Part shown: positions 28,393 through 37,318 of the stretch, piece by piece
Layout: every line of letters starts with the position of its first letter
Position numbering within the stretch: position 1 is the first letter of the stretch
NCBI GenBank assembly: GCA_021108005.1
Contig: JAIORS010000069.1
Coordinates: forward strand, 1 to 53,598
From: Candidatus Aegiribacteria sp.
GTDB lineage: Bacteria > Fermentibacterota > Fermentibacteria > Fermentibacterales > JCC-6
DNA: 53,598 nt
Direction of reading: 5' to 3'
Program-made: the position numbers and the translations under genes
The notes under the pieces: generated by a model
The model's input: only the letters and a program-made list of their open reading frames with translations
The model's database searches: none
Told to the model about the DNA's origin: nothing

Positions 28393-28456
28393 TGTTTTCA
28401 GTGATATACTGAATACGGTTCAGGCTTCGTAAAGGCCCGGTGCTCTTGAAGGAGAA
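28393..28456. repeat. 64-bp direct repeat, copy B (3' end of fmdB-like gene)
   Basis: Identical to 25840-25903. On the minus strand it supplies the last 12 residues (SPSRAPGLYEA and stop) of the fmdB-like gene. On the plus strand it is a second, orphan copy of the last codons of hutH. Confidence 0.95.
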
Positions 28457-28830
28457 CCACCTTCCCCCGTATCGAAGCCCGATTCCTCAAGATCCCTTTC
28501 GATTTTTTCGGGATCTTCTCCGGCTTCCAGTCTTGATAGAGCTTCGTTAACCTCAGTCCCCAGATCCTCTCCCATTTCATCGGCCATATGACGAATGGCC
28601 TTTGCCATGGCTTTTGGATCTTCGGTATCAAGTCCCGCCATTGAAGGGTCATCAGCCATACTTTCAATTGAGGATGATCCGCTTTTCACGGAGAATGCGC
28701 TCATAACCCTTTCCATTTTGTCGTTTCTATCGCATTTGGGGCAGACTGGAGATGTTTTATCTGAGGGATGTCTGACGAGGAACTGAAAAATCGTATTGCA
28801 TCGAGTGCAGAGATATTCGTAAATAGGCAT
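28420..28830 (-). CDS. FmdB-family zinc-ribbon protein
   Basis: A small cytoplasmic protein, 136 aa, with the N-terminal FmdB/CxxC zinc ribbon (MPIYEYLCTRCNTIFQFLV...SPVCPKCDR, two CxxC pairs at about residues 8-11 and 30-33). A low-complexity acidic helix-rich tail follows. Proteins of this family are proposed regulators and their function is mostly unproven. Its start overlaps the pdxT stop, so it is the last gene of the pdxS operon. The last residues come from the 64-bp repeat and overlap what was once the 3' end of hutH. Confidence 0.85.
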   Translation of the reverse strand: MPIYEYLCTRCNTIFQFLVRHPSDKTSPVCPKCDRNDKMERVMSAFSVKSGSSSIESMADDPSMAGLDTEDPKAMAKAIRHMADEMGEDLGTEVNEALSRLEAGEDPEKIERDLEESGFDTGEGGSPSRAPGLYEA

Positions 28831-29426
28831 TATTTCTTTCCTTTCAGAATTCCATTACTTTCAAGAAAGAGCCTGTGTATTCTGCTGTCCTGAGTCAATT
28901 CCGGATGGAACGATGACAACCACAGATTATCCTGTTGTAACAGAACCGGGCCATCTTCGATCCGGCTCAGAATTTTCACATCTTTGGATAGAGGTAGAAG
29001 AAGGGGAGCTCTGATAAAAACTCCTTTGAAAGGTTCATTAAGGCCTGTAACTTCTATGGATTCAACGAAACTGCTTGCCTGACGGCCGAAAAAATTCCGG
29101 ACAGCTTTAACATCGGCAAGTCTGAGGCTATCCTGTTTAACAGTATGCTCCTTTTCGCTTATCTCCCCGGAAAGCAGAACAGCTCCAGCGCAGGTGCCGA
29201 AGATGGGAAAACCATTGTTTCCCATTTCTATCAATGGGAGCGTAAGTTCCCACCTGTTCATGAGAGAGATAAGTGTGGTTGATTCTCCCCCTGGAAGGAA
29301 AAGAGCCGAAATTAATTTCAGATCAGCCGGGATTCGAATCTCACGAACTTCGCACCCCAGTTTTGTGAGGATTGCAATATGTTCCGCTACTCCGCCCTGA
29401 AGAGCCAGGACTCCAACCGAAGGCAA
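28830..29426 (-). CDS. pdxT: pyridoxal 5'-phosphate synthase, glutaminase subunit PdxT
   Basis: Releases ammonia from glutamine and channels it to PdxS. It is 198 aa, a class I amidotransferase. Start motif VGVLALQGGVAEH, GGESTTL, the nucleophile Cys in FGTCAGAVLLS (about residue 78) and the His-Glu pair in SSFHPELTQDSRIH near the end. The gene lies 3 bases after pdxS and overlaps the fmdB-like gene by one base. Together with pdxS it gives deoxyxylulose-5-phosphate-independent PLP synthesis. Confidence 0.96.
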   Translation of the reverse strand: MPSVGVLALQGGVAEHIAILTKLGCEVREIRIPADLKLISALFLPGGESTTLISLMNRWELTLPLIEMGNNGFPIFGTCAGAVLLSGEISEKEHTVKQDSLRLADVKAVRNFFGRQASSFVESIEVTGLNEPFKGVFIRAPLLLPLSKDVKILSRIEDGPVLLQQDNLWLSSFHPELTQDSRIHRLFLESNGILKGKK

Positions 29427-29429
29427 GGT

Positions 29430-30323
29430 TTACCAGCCCCTGTCAGCCATTCGTTCTTCATCGGGGATTGTGGAAATGTTAATGCCCACCATCGCTTCGC
29501 CAAGATTTCTGGAAATATCAGCAAGCACTTTCGGTGAATCGAACCGGCTTACCGCTTCTACAATTGCTCTTGCGCGTTTTTCAGGCTCACCGCTTTTAAA
29601 TATACCGCTGCCAACAAAGACTCCATCCAGCCCCAGCTGCATCATCAGAGCCGCATCCGCTGGAGTAGCTACTCCTCCTGCCGCGAAATTCACAACAGGG
29701 AGGCATCCGTTTTCATGGACATATTTTACAAGGTCGTATGGAGCACCCATTTCCTTTGCGATGGTCATCAATTCTTCAGGTGGTGCAACTTTTAGTCTGG
29801 CGATGGCTCCGGTTACAGCTCTGGCATGCCTGACAGCTTCAACCACATTGCCTGTTCCCGCCTCACCCTTCGTGCGGATCATAGCCGCGCCTTCACCTAT
29901 CCTTCTAAGAGCTTCGCCAAGGTTGGTGGCTCCGCATACGAAAGGCACACTGAAATTGTGTTTGTTCACATGGAATTTTTCGTCTGCCGGGGTCAGGACT
30001 TCAGATTCATCGATGTAATCGATATCCATAGCTTCAAGTATCTGGGCTTCGACGAAGTGCCCTATCCTGCATTTCGCCATGACAGGAATATCAACTGCTT
30101 CCTGGATACTTCTTATCATATCGGGGTCTGACATTCTGGCCACGCCCCCCTGGGCACGAATGTCCGCGGGCACTCTTTCAAGCGCCATAACTGCTACAGC
30201 TCCCGCTTCCTGTGCGATTGAAGCCTGCTCCGAAGTGACAACGTCCATTATCACGCCGCCTTTAAGCATCCGGGCGAGCCCTGTTTTAGTTTCCCAGGTT
30301 CCCTCTTTTTTCGTACTTTTCAT
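29430..30323 (-). CDS. pdxS: pyridoxal 5'-phosphate synthase, lyase subunit PdxS
   Basis: Condenses ribose 5-phosphate, glyceraldehyde 3-phosphate and ammonia to PLP. It is a 297-aa TIM-barrel with [33 protein letters not shown], the catalytic Lys of [30 protein letters not shown] and [32 protein letters not shown]. Length and motifs are canonical. Its start overlaps the end of the upstream secreted-protein gene (ATGA). Confidence 0.97.
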   Translation of the reverse strand: MKSTKKEGTWETKTGLARMLKGGVIMDVVTSEQASIAQEAGAVAVMALERVPADIRAQGGVARMSDPDMIRSIQEAVDIPVMAKCRIGHFVEAQILEAMDIDYIDESEVLTPADEKFHVNKHNFSVPFVCGATNLGEALRRIGEGAAMIRTKGEAGTGNVVEAVRHARAVTGAIARLKVAPPEELMTIAKEMGAPYDLVKYVHENGCLPVVNFAAGGVATPADAALMMQLGLDGVFVGSGIFKSGEPEKRARAIVEAVSRFDSPKVLADISRNLGEAMVGINISTIPDEERMADRGW

Positions 30324-30805
30324 TTAGCTTCCTCTTCCACGAATAATTCTAATAATTCAGTTTCATTGATGCGCCACAGAGAGTCGATACTAAGAAGTTC
30401 GCTTTCAAGTTCTATGCAGACAGTGCTTTCAGGTACACCCGCTTGATGGTAAGTACCCTGGATTACCGAAAACACTCTAAGGTATTCCTTTGAAGAAAGC
30501 AGATAAGCCGACCATGCTTCTGCGGTGCTGTCCGAGAATGTCGCTCCTGTGTTGAGTTTTTCAAATTCGTCAATGGCCGCTTCCGCCCGGAGCCAGGCAA
30601 GATCCAGAACCCAAAGCCTGACAGGTGTGTCAGGATAAACAGGACACTCCGGTACTGCTTCAAGGTAGGCGTCGAGCAGCCCGGATATTTCTCTGTCAAG
30701 ATTCATTATAAGCTGCATAGTCTGCGGTTCGGGCAACCGGGGACCAACCGCGTTTAACGGATAAGGTACAATAGCAGGAATCAATGCAAAAAATAATATT
30801 TTCAT
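30320..30805 (-). CDS. small exported protein upstream of pdxS
   Basis: Unrecognised protein, 161 aa from the ATG at 30805 ([21 protein letters not shown], a signal peptide). An in-frame start at 30895 would add an unlikely N-terminus. The mature part is helical and acidic ([56 protein letters not shown]). It may be periplasmic. It has a 4-nt overlap with pdxS and heads that operon, although nothing links it to vitamin B6 synthesis. Confidence 0.6.
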   Translation of the reverse strand: MKILFFALIPAIVPYPLNAVGPRLPEPQTMQLIMNLDREISGLLDAYLEAVPECPVYPDTPVRLWVLDLAWLRAEAAIDEFEKLNTGATFSDSTAEAWSAYLLSSKEYLRVFSVIQGTYHQAGVPESTVCIELESELLSIDSLWRINETELLELFVEEEAK

Positions 30806-30933
30806 CGTAGTTGGAATATAGGAGTTTTTCGAAGGAGTTTCAAGAATCACGGATAAGGGTCTTTTCAGATTGGAAAGGTATTGGTAGATTAACAACCGAG
30901 TTGAGTTGACCCATTCTGGAAAAGAGTTTCAGT

Positions 30934-31314
30934 TTGAAAGCTATATTCGTTACCATACTGATCACATCAGTAGCAGCATGCGAAATATGCTCTGATCTTC
31001 AGGCAATTGGCGTTCCTGTTCATTCAGCTTTTCTGCAGGACAGTATGCTTGTAGTTTCGATGTCAGGTTCTCTGGCAGAAGGTGATTCCCTGCTGAAGCA
31101 TTACGGAGGTGTTTTCTTTGCAGCGATGGACAGTATAGTTGCCGGGTGGGACATTATCGGGATAGCTGTTGAACTGGATGAAGCCACGCTGGTTTTTCAA
31201 AAACGCCATATGACACAGATGTTCTTATGGATTACAGAAACCACTGATGATGAATCCATTGCCGAATGGGTTCTTAATCATACCAGGGTTATCAGGGGGC
31301 CGGAGTCAGATTAG
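30934..31314 (+). CDS. small probable lipoprotein
   Basis: 126 aa from a TTG start with AAAAGAG before it. The N-terminus LKAIFVTILITSVAACEIC looks like a lipoprotein signal with lipobox VAAC. The rest (QAIGVPVHSAFLQDSMLVVSMSG..., FQKRHMTQMFLWITETTDDES) is not recognised. It stands alone between the pdxST operon and the polysaccharide genes. Confidence 0.5.
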   Translation: MKAIFVTILITSVAACEICSDLQAIGVPVHSAFLQDSMLVVSMSGSLAEGDSLLKHYGGVFFAAMDSIVAGWDIIGIAVELDEATLVFQKRHMTQMFLWITETTDDESIAEWVLNHTRVIRGPESD

Positions 31315-31326
31315 CTGCGGAGCAGG

Positions 31327-32781
31327 CTACAGACCACCCTTGCCAAAAAGTATTACGGGAAAAGTTTTCAGAATAAACCTTATATTTGTGCCGTCCGTTC
31401 TGGACAGAACGTAGATGAAATCAAGGAACTGGGATTTCTTAAAATCGAGCCTGCTTCTGCCGTATATCTGCCATATTCCCGTAAGGCCCGGTTTTATTGT
31501 AAACCGCTCCTGGAGCCATTCGCTGGTATAGTGTTCCATCTCATAATCTATGCAAGGGCGCGGACCCACGATGCTCATTTCACCCCTGAGCACATTCAGA
31601 ATCTGCGGGATTTCATCCATTGATGTTTTTCTGATAATTCTTCCAATCGAAGTAACAGCCTTCGAACTGATGGTCTTGAATACTTCAACGTTTTCCGATT
31701 TTGAGGCTGCGTCTCCGTTCACGTACTTCATGAAATACTTTTTATGTACACTCCTCCTGTCATCAGCATCGATACGCATCGATCTGAACTTCAGAAAACT
31801 GAAGGGTTTTTTCCTGTAGCCGATTCTTGTCTGTTTGAAAAGAACCCCGCCGGGGCTTGTTAGCGCAATGGCGGGAACAATGACAACAATGAAAGGCAGG
31901 AAGACCAGCAGACCCACAAAGGCAATTAGAATATCGTTTGCGCGCCAGAGAGCGTTTGCAATTCCTGTCCATTTTCTGCTGCAGAATGTAAGAGCGGCGT
32001 ACCTGTCGATTGTTATCCATGGATCGAAGTAACCCAATTCCAGTATTTTCCTTGAGTATATTGAGAAAGGAATTCCGGCACGCCTTGTAAGCAGTGAAAA
32101 ACGGGCAATTGAATCGAAGTCTTCCTCATTGAACACCATGATGAGTTCCGTGGCGCCTTCATTTTTCAGAATCTCCATACATCTGGTGTATCGTTCGTCT
32201 GGATTGTCCGGCAGAGGTTGTGAATATATCTTGAATTCAAACAGTCGCTGGTAAACAGGAGATTTCAGAAATGTTGATCTAATCTTCTTACATACAGTAT
32301 TCGTGCCGAATAGTACTATCGTTATCTTTCCGAACCCCAGAGTTCTCAGCAGGCGAGGGAAAATTCTTGGGATAATCAGCAGCCTGTCAATTACTGTCAT
32401 CGTAAGCCACAGTATCATCAATATGAAAACCGCCAGTCTGCTGCAGATGAATACGTTTGTAGGGAAGTGTGCGAGGAAGAGAACAACGATGAAAAGAACT
32501 GAAATCGTAATTATCGTTCTTATCGTCCTGAAGATGTTCATTGTCCTGTTGACGGTTGTTCTAATCACGTAAAGATCTTCCACCATCATGGCCAGTATTT
32601 CAGCTATGGTCAGGAATACCCACGTTCCAGCAATTGCCGAGAATGACACTGTTGCTGTATCAAGAGAGCCGAAGCGTATCAGTATCGCGAACAGAATCGA
32701 TAGAGCGATTATTAGACAATCGCTTATCAGGAGTGTGAAGTAGTACAGGCGGTTTAAATAGCAAGTACGCCTGAGAGGCAA
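31327..32781 (-). CDS. polyprenyl-phosphate sugar-1-phosphate transferase (WbaP/WcaJ type)
   Basis: A membrane enzyme that starts a glycan by moving a sugar-phosphate from a nucleotide sugar to undecaprenyl phosphate. It is 484 aa. Four N-terminal membrane spans (about 12-125), a central CoA-binding-like Rossmann domain (about 150-270), a fifth hydrophobic hairpin (LIAFVGLLVFLPFIVVIVPAIAL) and the bacterial sugar transferase domain with GVLFKQTRIGYRKKPFSFLKFRSM, KTSMDEIPQILNVLRGEMSIVGPRP and RFTIKPGLTGIWQI are all seen. It is the last gene of the three-gene glycan set, 1 base after the aminotransferase gene. The sugar is not known. Confidence 0.92.
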   Translation of the reverse strand: MPLRRTCYLNRLYYFTLLISDCLIIALSILFAILIRFGSLDTATVSFSAIAGTWVFLTIAEILAMMVEDLYVIRTTVNRTMNIFRTIRTIITISVLFIVVLFLAHFPTNVFICSRLAVFILMILWLTMTVIDRLLIIPRIFPRLLRTLGFGKITIVLFGTNTVCKKIRSTFLKSPVYQRLFEFKIYSQPLPDNPDERYTRCMEILKNEGATELIMVFNEEDFDSIARFSLLTRRAGIPFSIYSRKILELGYFDPWITIDRYAALTFCSRKWTGIANALWRANDILIAFVGLLVFLPFIVVIVPAIALTSPGGVLFKQTRIGYRKKPFSFLKFRSMRIDADDRRSVHKKYFMKYVNGDAASKSENVEVFKTISSKAVTSIGRIIRKTSMDEIPQILNVLRGEMSIVGPRPCIDYEMEHYTSEWLQERFTIKPGLTGIWQIYGRSRLDFKKSQFLDFIYVLSRTDGTNIRFILKTFPVILFGKGGL

Positions 32782-32782
32782 A

Positions 32783-33934
32783 TCAGTCCTTCTTCAAGAA
32801 GTAGGATATCATGGCCGCAGCCACAGTATCCTGCTGGCTTTCCGTAATATCCGGGAACATGGGCAGTGTAACATTGTTCGTGCTGTTGTATTCCGCTACT
32901 GGAAAATCACCTGCTTCGTATCCCAGGTAGCTGTAAGCCTTCTGCACGTGCAGTGGGAGTGGGTAGTGAAGACCGGAAGCAACTTCCCGGTCACTCAGGA
33001 AGTTCCTCAGGGAATCTCTTTCCGGTAAATGAATGGCATAGAGGTGGTACACATGTCTTACATCTCCATTCTCTACAGGAAGCTCAACGGGAAGATCTGA
33101 AAGGAGTTCGTTATACCTTGACGCGGCTTCTCTTCTTCTGTCGTTCCATTGTGAGATATACTTGGTTTTTACGCCCAGAACTGCACCCTGGAAGGCCGAC
33201 ATTCTGTAGTTGTGTCCTATATAATCGTAGTAATATTTTTCCCTTGAACCGTGATCCCGCAGTGCTCTTACTTTCGCGGCGATAGCTTCGGAGTTTGTGG
33301 TTACAGCTCCGCCTTCACCGAAAGCTCCCATGTTTTTCCCGGGATAAAAACTGAATGCCGCGGCTGTGCCGAAACTGCCCGCGGGTCTTCCGTTTCTTGA
33401 GGCGTTATGAGCCTGGCAGGCATCCTCAAAAAGAAGAAGACCGTAATGCTCTGAGATTTTTTCAAGCTCCGGCAGTTCGGCAGGCTGTCCGTAAAGGTCT
33501 ACCGCGAGAATACCCCTGATCTCCGCTCCCGTTTTCGGATCGATGGGTCTGCCTCCTTCCGAACAGGATTCAAGAAAACTCTCAACTTTTTCAGGGGAAA
33601 GATTGAATGTATCTCTGTCTACGTCCACGAATACAGGAATATGTCCGGCCAGCACAATCCCCTCTGTAGATGCGGTGAAAGTGTTTGGAGGAACGATGAT
33701 ACCGCTTCCAGTGGGGAGATCTGCTGCCCATATCATAAGATGCACGGCTGCGGTGCCGCTGGATACAGCGACACAAAACCTGGTTCCGGTTATTTCAGCG
33801 AACTTCTCTTCAAAAGAGGCAACCTTGGGGCCAAGAACGTAATAGCAGGTATCAAGAACTTCAGTGAGTTCATTTTCGATTTCGCCTTTTATCTGTTTGT
33901 ACTGTGTCTTCAGGTCAAGGAATGGTACGGACAT
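32783..33934 (-). CDS. DegT/DnrJ/EryC1/StrS-family sugar aminotransferase
   Basis: A PLP-dependent enzyme that aminates a keto-sugar nucleotide for surface glycans. It is 383 aa. Motifs: SSGTAAVHLMIWAADLPTGSGIIVPPNTFTAST (PLP phosphate loop), LLLFEDACQAHNAS (Asp-x-x-Gln-x-His) and the Schiff-base Lys at 200 in FSFYPGKNMGAFGEGGA. GGAGGTAAAT lies before the ATG. It provides the amino sugar that the downstream transferase could use first. The exact sugar (for example UDP-4-amino-4,6-dideoxy) is inference. Confidence 0.93.
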   Translation of the reverse strand: MSVPFLDLKTQYKQIKGEIENELTEVLDTCYYVLGPKVASFEEKFAEITGTRFCVAVSSGTAAVHLMIWAADLPTGSGIIVPPNTFTASTEGIVLAGHIPVFVDVDRDTFNLSPEKVESFLESCSEGGRPIDPKTGAEIRGILAVDLYGQPAELPELEKISEHYGLLLFEDACQAHNASRNGRPAGSFGTAAAFSFYPGKNMGAFGEGGAVTTNSEAIAAKVRALRDHGSREKYYYDYIGHNYRMSAFQGAVLGVKTKYISQWNDRRREAASRYNELLSDLPVELPVENGDVRHVYHLYAIHLPERDSLRNFLSDREVASGLHYPLPLHVQKAYSYLGYEAGDFPVAEYNSTNNVTLPMFPDITESQQDTVAAAMISYFLKKD

Positions 33935-34037
33935 CGATTTACCTCCGTGTGGATTTAAGAACTGATTTGTCTTCGGTAATCTACTATATAATATCTGTTC
34001 GGTCAGTATGTTAACCTATCCAAGCATGGATTACGTG

Positions 34038-34937
34038 CTATTCAACCAGTATCCAGTTGGAATAGCCGCCTATCTTTCTTCCTATCAGTCTTTCGATGGC
34101 CGAGTGAACCCTGCTCAACAGTCGGAGGTGTTCGTGGTCAGGCGGGTTGTTCTGGTCGGAGTAATCCTCCGCTTTCCAGTTCTTGTTTCTGATCCGCTCC
34201 TGCATCGCGGAAGGATGTGTATCTTTAAAAAGAGGAATTCTGCTCAAGGGGCCGTAGTCCCAGGGTTTACCTGAATCTGAATGTTTTTTTTTCATCCATT
34301 CATCATCATGGTAGAAACTGTCCATTACTATCGTTTTTTTTCTCATCACCTCTGGATGACGAACCCATCCGTAGTGGTATATCCGTGCGCGGCAATCGAC
34401 AACCCGGAGTTTTTTACCATCTATTCTGAAGCTCTGCGCATCTTTCCAGCTTCGTACGTTTCTGCTGTTCCTGATAACCCGGATATCTCTGTCGTACCAG
34501 TTGTGGCTTCTATGGACCCTGCTGTAATCACCCCAGAAGTGGTTATATTGGAAAAGAAGCCCATCCACATCGTCTCTTGAGTCGTACTTCTCTATGGTGC
34601 CTGTTATTTTTTCATAATCATCTTCATGAACAACCTCATCAGCCTGAAGATAGAAACACCATGGATACCGGCATTGATCGAGGGCGATATTGGTCTGATC
34701 GGCAATTGTTGCGCCATCCACAAATCTGTCTGGGTTCCAGTCGGTCTCGATTATTTTTATTTTTTGATCCGGGATACTTCTGATCACTTCCAGTGTATTA
34801 TCGCTGCAGTCGCCAACATTGACTATGTACTCATCGACTATGGGAAGCGCTGATCTGATGGATTCCTCTATGGGATAATCAAGGCGGACAGCATCCCTTA
34901 CGAATGTGAATCCCGATATTTTAATATTACTGTTCAT
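34038..34937 (-). CDS. family 2 glycosyltransferase
   Basis: A cytoplasmic glycosyltransferase, 299 aa, with the GT-A fold. It starts KISGFTFVRDAVRLDYPIEESIRSALPIVDEYIVNVGDCSDNT and has a DxD-like metal site in WCFYLQADEVVHEDDY (about residues 93-108). This is the LPS-core/sugar type of GT2 with a long variable C-terminus (HNWYDRDIRVIRNS). It lies 103 bases before the aminotransferase start and probably belongs to the same glycan set. Confidence 0.85.
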   Translation of the reverse strand: MNSNIKISGFTFVRDAVRLDYPIEESIRSALPIVDEYIVNVGDCSDNTLEVIRSIPDQKIKIIETDWNPDRFVDGATIADQTNIALDQCRYPWCFYLQADEVVHEDDYEKITGTIEKYDSRDDVDGLLFQYNHFWGDYSRVHRSHNWYDRDIRVIRNSRNVRSWKDAQSFRIDGKKLRVVDCRARIYHYGWVRHPEVMRKKTIVMDSFYHDDEWMKKKHSDSGKPWDYGPLSRIPLFKDTHPSAMQERIRNKNWKAEDYSDQNNPPDHEHLRLLSRVHSAIERLIGRKIGGYSNWILVE

Positions 34938-34977
34938 AAAGGACAGATGCTTCTTCCATGCGCATAGTTTTGTGTAT

Positions 34978-35847
34978 TCAGTTAATTCCCAGTTTAATTT
35001 TCAAGGTGGTAACCAGCGTATTTCGATCTACGGGTTTCTGAAATATCCCGGCCAGTCCGAGTTCTCTGGTATCGAGATTGAACCTTACAGAATCACCGGC
35101 AGAGCTTAACAGATAGACCGGCCCCTCAAAACCGGAGGATTTGAGCTTTTGAGAGAATTTACTGCCCGCGTCAACGGTTTCCATCATCAAATCAACGATC
35201 ACTGCGTCAGGCTCAATTCGCTGGGCGATTTTAAGACCTTCCTCGCCCGTTGAGGCTTCGCCAACTGAAAATCCGGAGGCCTCCAGCATTATCCTCATCG
35301 ATGAACGAATATCCGAATCATCATCAATAATCAATATTACTTTTTCCACAGTATTACTCATATCACTTCCCTTCCACCCTTCAATTTTCCGGGTGATAAA
35401 AGAGAAAGCTGCAGACAGATTTCTTTCAGCCTTCTCGCTAAATACCTCATAAAGATCGAACTCATAACCCCTGATTCCGATCAGCCAGCACTCGGGAGCT
35501 TTGCTGAAGGCCTCCTGGCTTATAGCCAGAATTGATTCCGCGCTAACCAGATGGCTGGTAAAAGTTATATCAGCTGCCGGAGTCAGCCTTCTGACAGAAA
35601 AAGGTTCCTTACCTGTTGCTGCGGCATCGACAAATATGACCAGATCATGATCTGCTACTGCTGCCGCATCCTCAATATTCAACTGATATGCCGCATCTAC
35701 AGTTACACCGGTAAGGTCCAGGCTTTCAATCCTGTCGGCCAGGGCAGGGCCAAGCCCGTCATCGCCCCTGCCTGGATTCCCATAGCCCAAAACCAGTATT
35801 TTCCCGCGTTTGCCCTCAGGCGCAGCTTCAATAAGGTTTTTGCTCAA
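34978..35847 (-). CDS. hydrogenase maturation protease fused to a response-regulator receiver domain
   Basis: Residues 1-155 are a HyaD/HycI/HoxW-type endopeptidase (LGYGNPGRGDDGLGPALADRI; nickel-contact candidates Asp30, Asp74 and His99) that cuts the C-terminal tail of the hydrogenase large subunit. Residues 168-289 are a full receiver domain: acidic pocket Asp175-177 (IIDDDSD), phospho-acceptor Asp219 (AVIVDLMME), Ser248/249 and Lys271 (FQKPVD). The reading frame is continuous. An internal ATG at 35361 has AAGGGAAG before it, so a free receiver may also be made. The start overlaps hoxH by 4 nt. No histidine kinase is in the window. A phosphorylation-controlled maturation step is inference; a simple gene fusion without function is the alternative. 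Confidence 0.85.
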   Translation of the reverse strand: MSKNLIEAAPEGKRGKILVLGYGNPGRGDDGLGPALADRIESLDLTGVTVDAAYQLNIEDAAAVADHDLVIFVDAAATGKEPFSVRRLTPAADITFTSHLVSAESILAISQEAFSKAPECWLIGIRGYEFDLYEVFSEKAERNLSAAFSFITRKIEGWKGSDMSNTVEKVILIIDDDSDIRSSMRIMLEASGFSVGEASTGEEGLKIAQRIEPDAVIVDLMMETVDAGSKFSQKLKSSGFEGPVYLLSSAGDSVRFNLDTRELGLAGIFQKPVDRNTLVTTLKIKLGIN

Positions 35848-37286
35848 TCCTTAATCCTCTTCGATATCTCTTTTCCTTCAGCATCGAATAAACTCACCAC
35901 AAGTGGCATCTGGCCCAGGGCATGCGTTGCGCAGCTCAAACAAGGGTCGTAGGCCCTGATGGCCACTTCTACACAATTCAAGAGGCCTTCTGTTATCTCC
36001 TGTCCGGCCAGATACTCCTCTGCAACACTTTTTACCGCCCGGTTCATGGGCTCATTGTTACTGGTTGTGGAAACGATAAGATTCGCCATCGTCACCTGGT
36101 CATTGTCGTCAACTCTGTAATGATGAAAGAGAGTTCCTCGGGGAGCTTCCAGAAAACCCACACCTTCATTTCGGCGTTCTCCCCTTGTAACCAGATCATT
36201 ACCCTGAAGATCAGGATCATTCAGAAGTTCTTTCATCTTTTCCGCGGAGTAGATAGTTTCGATCAGACGTGCCCAGTGGTAGGCCAGTGTAGAATGAACA
36301 GGTCTGCCGTTGCCCAGCTCCATGAACTCCTGACGCTCTTTTTCAGCAATAGGCGAATCCATATAGTCGCAGTTATTTATCCTTGCAAGTGGCCCCACCC
36401 GGTACCAGCCTTTTTCCTGACCAAGAGGATAGATAAAGGGGAACTTCATATAGCTCCAGCTGCGCACTCCCTCGCGGATATAATCCAGGTAATCCTTGGG
36501 TTCAACCTGATCAAAAATGATATTACCGTCCGCGTCCTTGGCCCTCAGATTTCCGTCGTAGAGATCAAATGCGCCGTCTTCTCTTACTATGCTGACAAAA
36601 TTTGACTCAAAACTTCCAAAAGATGATAATCTGGCTTCATCCTTCTTATATATATCCTTGAAGAGGTTCAACCCCTCAATGGACCATTCAATCATTTCAT
36701 CGATCTTTTTCAGGAACTCATCACGCTCGGGTATTGAAAGATTCTTATTCACTCCACCTGGAATAGCGCCGTTGCCGTGTATCTTCTTTCCCGCCGTGGC
36801 TTTGATGATCTCCTGACCGAATTTACGCATGAGCACCGCTTTTGTAGCGATCTCCGGGTATTCCATGGCCACGCCGATTATATTGCGCCTGGCCACCGGA
36901 GCATCAAACCCGAAGAGCAGGTCAGGCGAAGAAAGATGGAAGAAGTGGAGCACATGGGACTGAAAGATCTGTCCGTAATGCATAAGGCGGCGCATTTTTT
37001 CGCCGGTAGCAGTAAGCTTATCCGCGCCAACGATTACATCCATGGCCTTGGCGGCGCAGAGCAGATGGCTTATAGGACAAATTCCGCAAAGTCGCTGAAC
37101 TATCACAGGAACTTCCCAGTAAAGACGGCCGAGTATAAAGCGCTCGAAACCGCGGAATTCAACGATGTGGAACCGGGACCGCTCTATCTGACCTGCTTCG
37201 TCAAGATGAATGGTAACCTTGCCGTGTCCCTCAACACGGGTTACCGGATTAATTACAATTTTTCTTTTCTTACTCATAGTTGTCAT
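35844..37286 (-). CDS. hoxH: [NiFe] hydrogenase large subunit, bidirectional NAD-linked type
   Basis: The catalytic subunit that holds the NiFe(CN)2CO centre. It is 480 aa. N-terminal RVEGHGK (residues 17-23), L1 motif RLCGICPISH (Cys67, Cys70) and L2 motif DPCLSCATH (Cys449, Cys452) are intact. A 25-residue tail (ALGQMPLVVSLFDAEGKEI...) follows His455, so the protein is made as a precursor that needs the maturation protease encoded next. GGAGG precedes the ATG. With hoxEF, hoxU and hoxY it gives a group 3d-like complex that exchanges electrons between H2 and NAD(P)H. Confidence 0.95.
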   Translation of the reverse strand: MTTMSKKRKIVINPVTRVEGHGKVTIHLDEAGQIERSRFHIVEFRGFERFILGRLYWEVPVIVQRLCGICPISHLLCAAKAMDVIVGADKLTATGEKMRRLMHYGQIFQSHVLHFFHLSSPDLLFGFDAPVARRNIIGVAMEYPEIATKAVLMRKFGQEIIKATAGKKIHGNGAIPGGVNKNLSIPERDEFLKKIDEMIEWSIEGLNLFKDIYKKDEARLSSFGSFESNFVSIVREDGAFDLYDGNLRAKDADGNIIFDQVEPKDYLDYIREGVRSWSYMKFPFIYPLGQEKGWYRVGPLARINNCDYMDSPIAEKERQEFMELGNGRPVHSTLAYHWARLIETIYSAEKMKELLNDPDLQGNDLVTRGERRNEGVGFLEAPRGTLFHHYRVDDNDQVTMANLIVSTTSNNEPMNRAVKSVAEEYLAGQEITEGLLNCVEVAIRAYDPCLSCATHALGQMPLVVSLFDAEGKEISKRIKD

Positions 37287-37318
37287 TAAACGACCTCCAT
37301 TATACTATGACTACGAAA

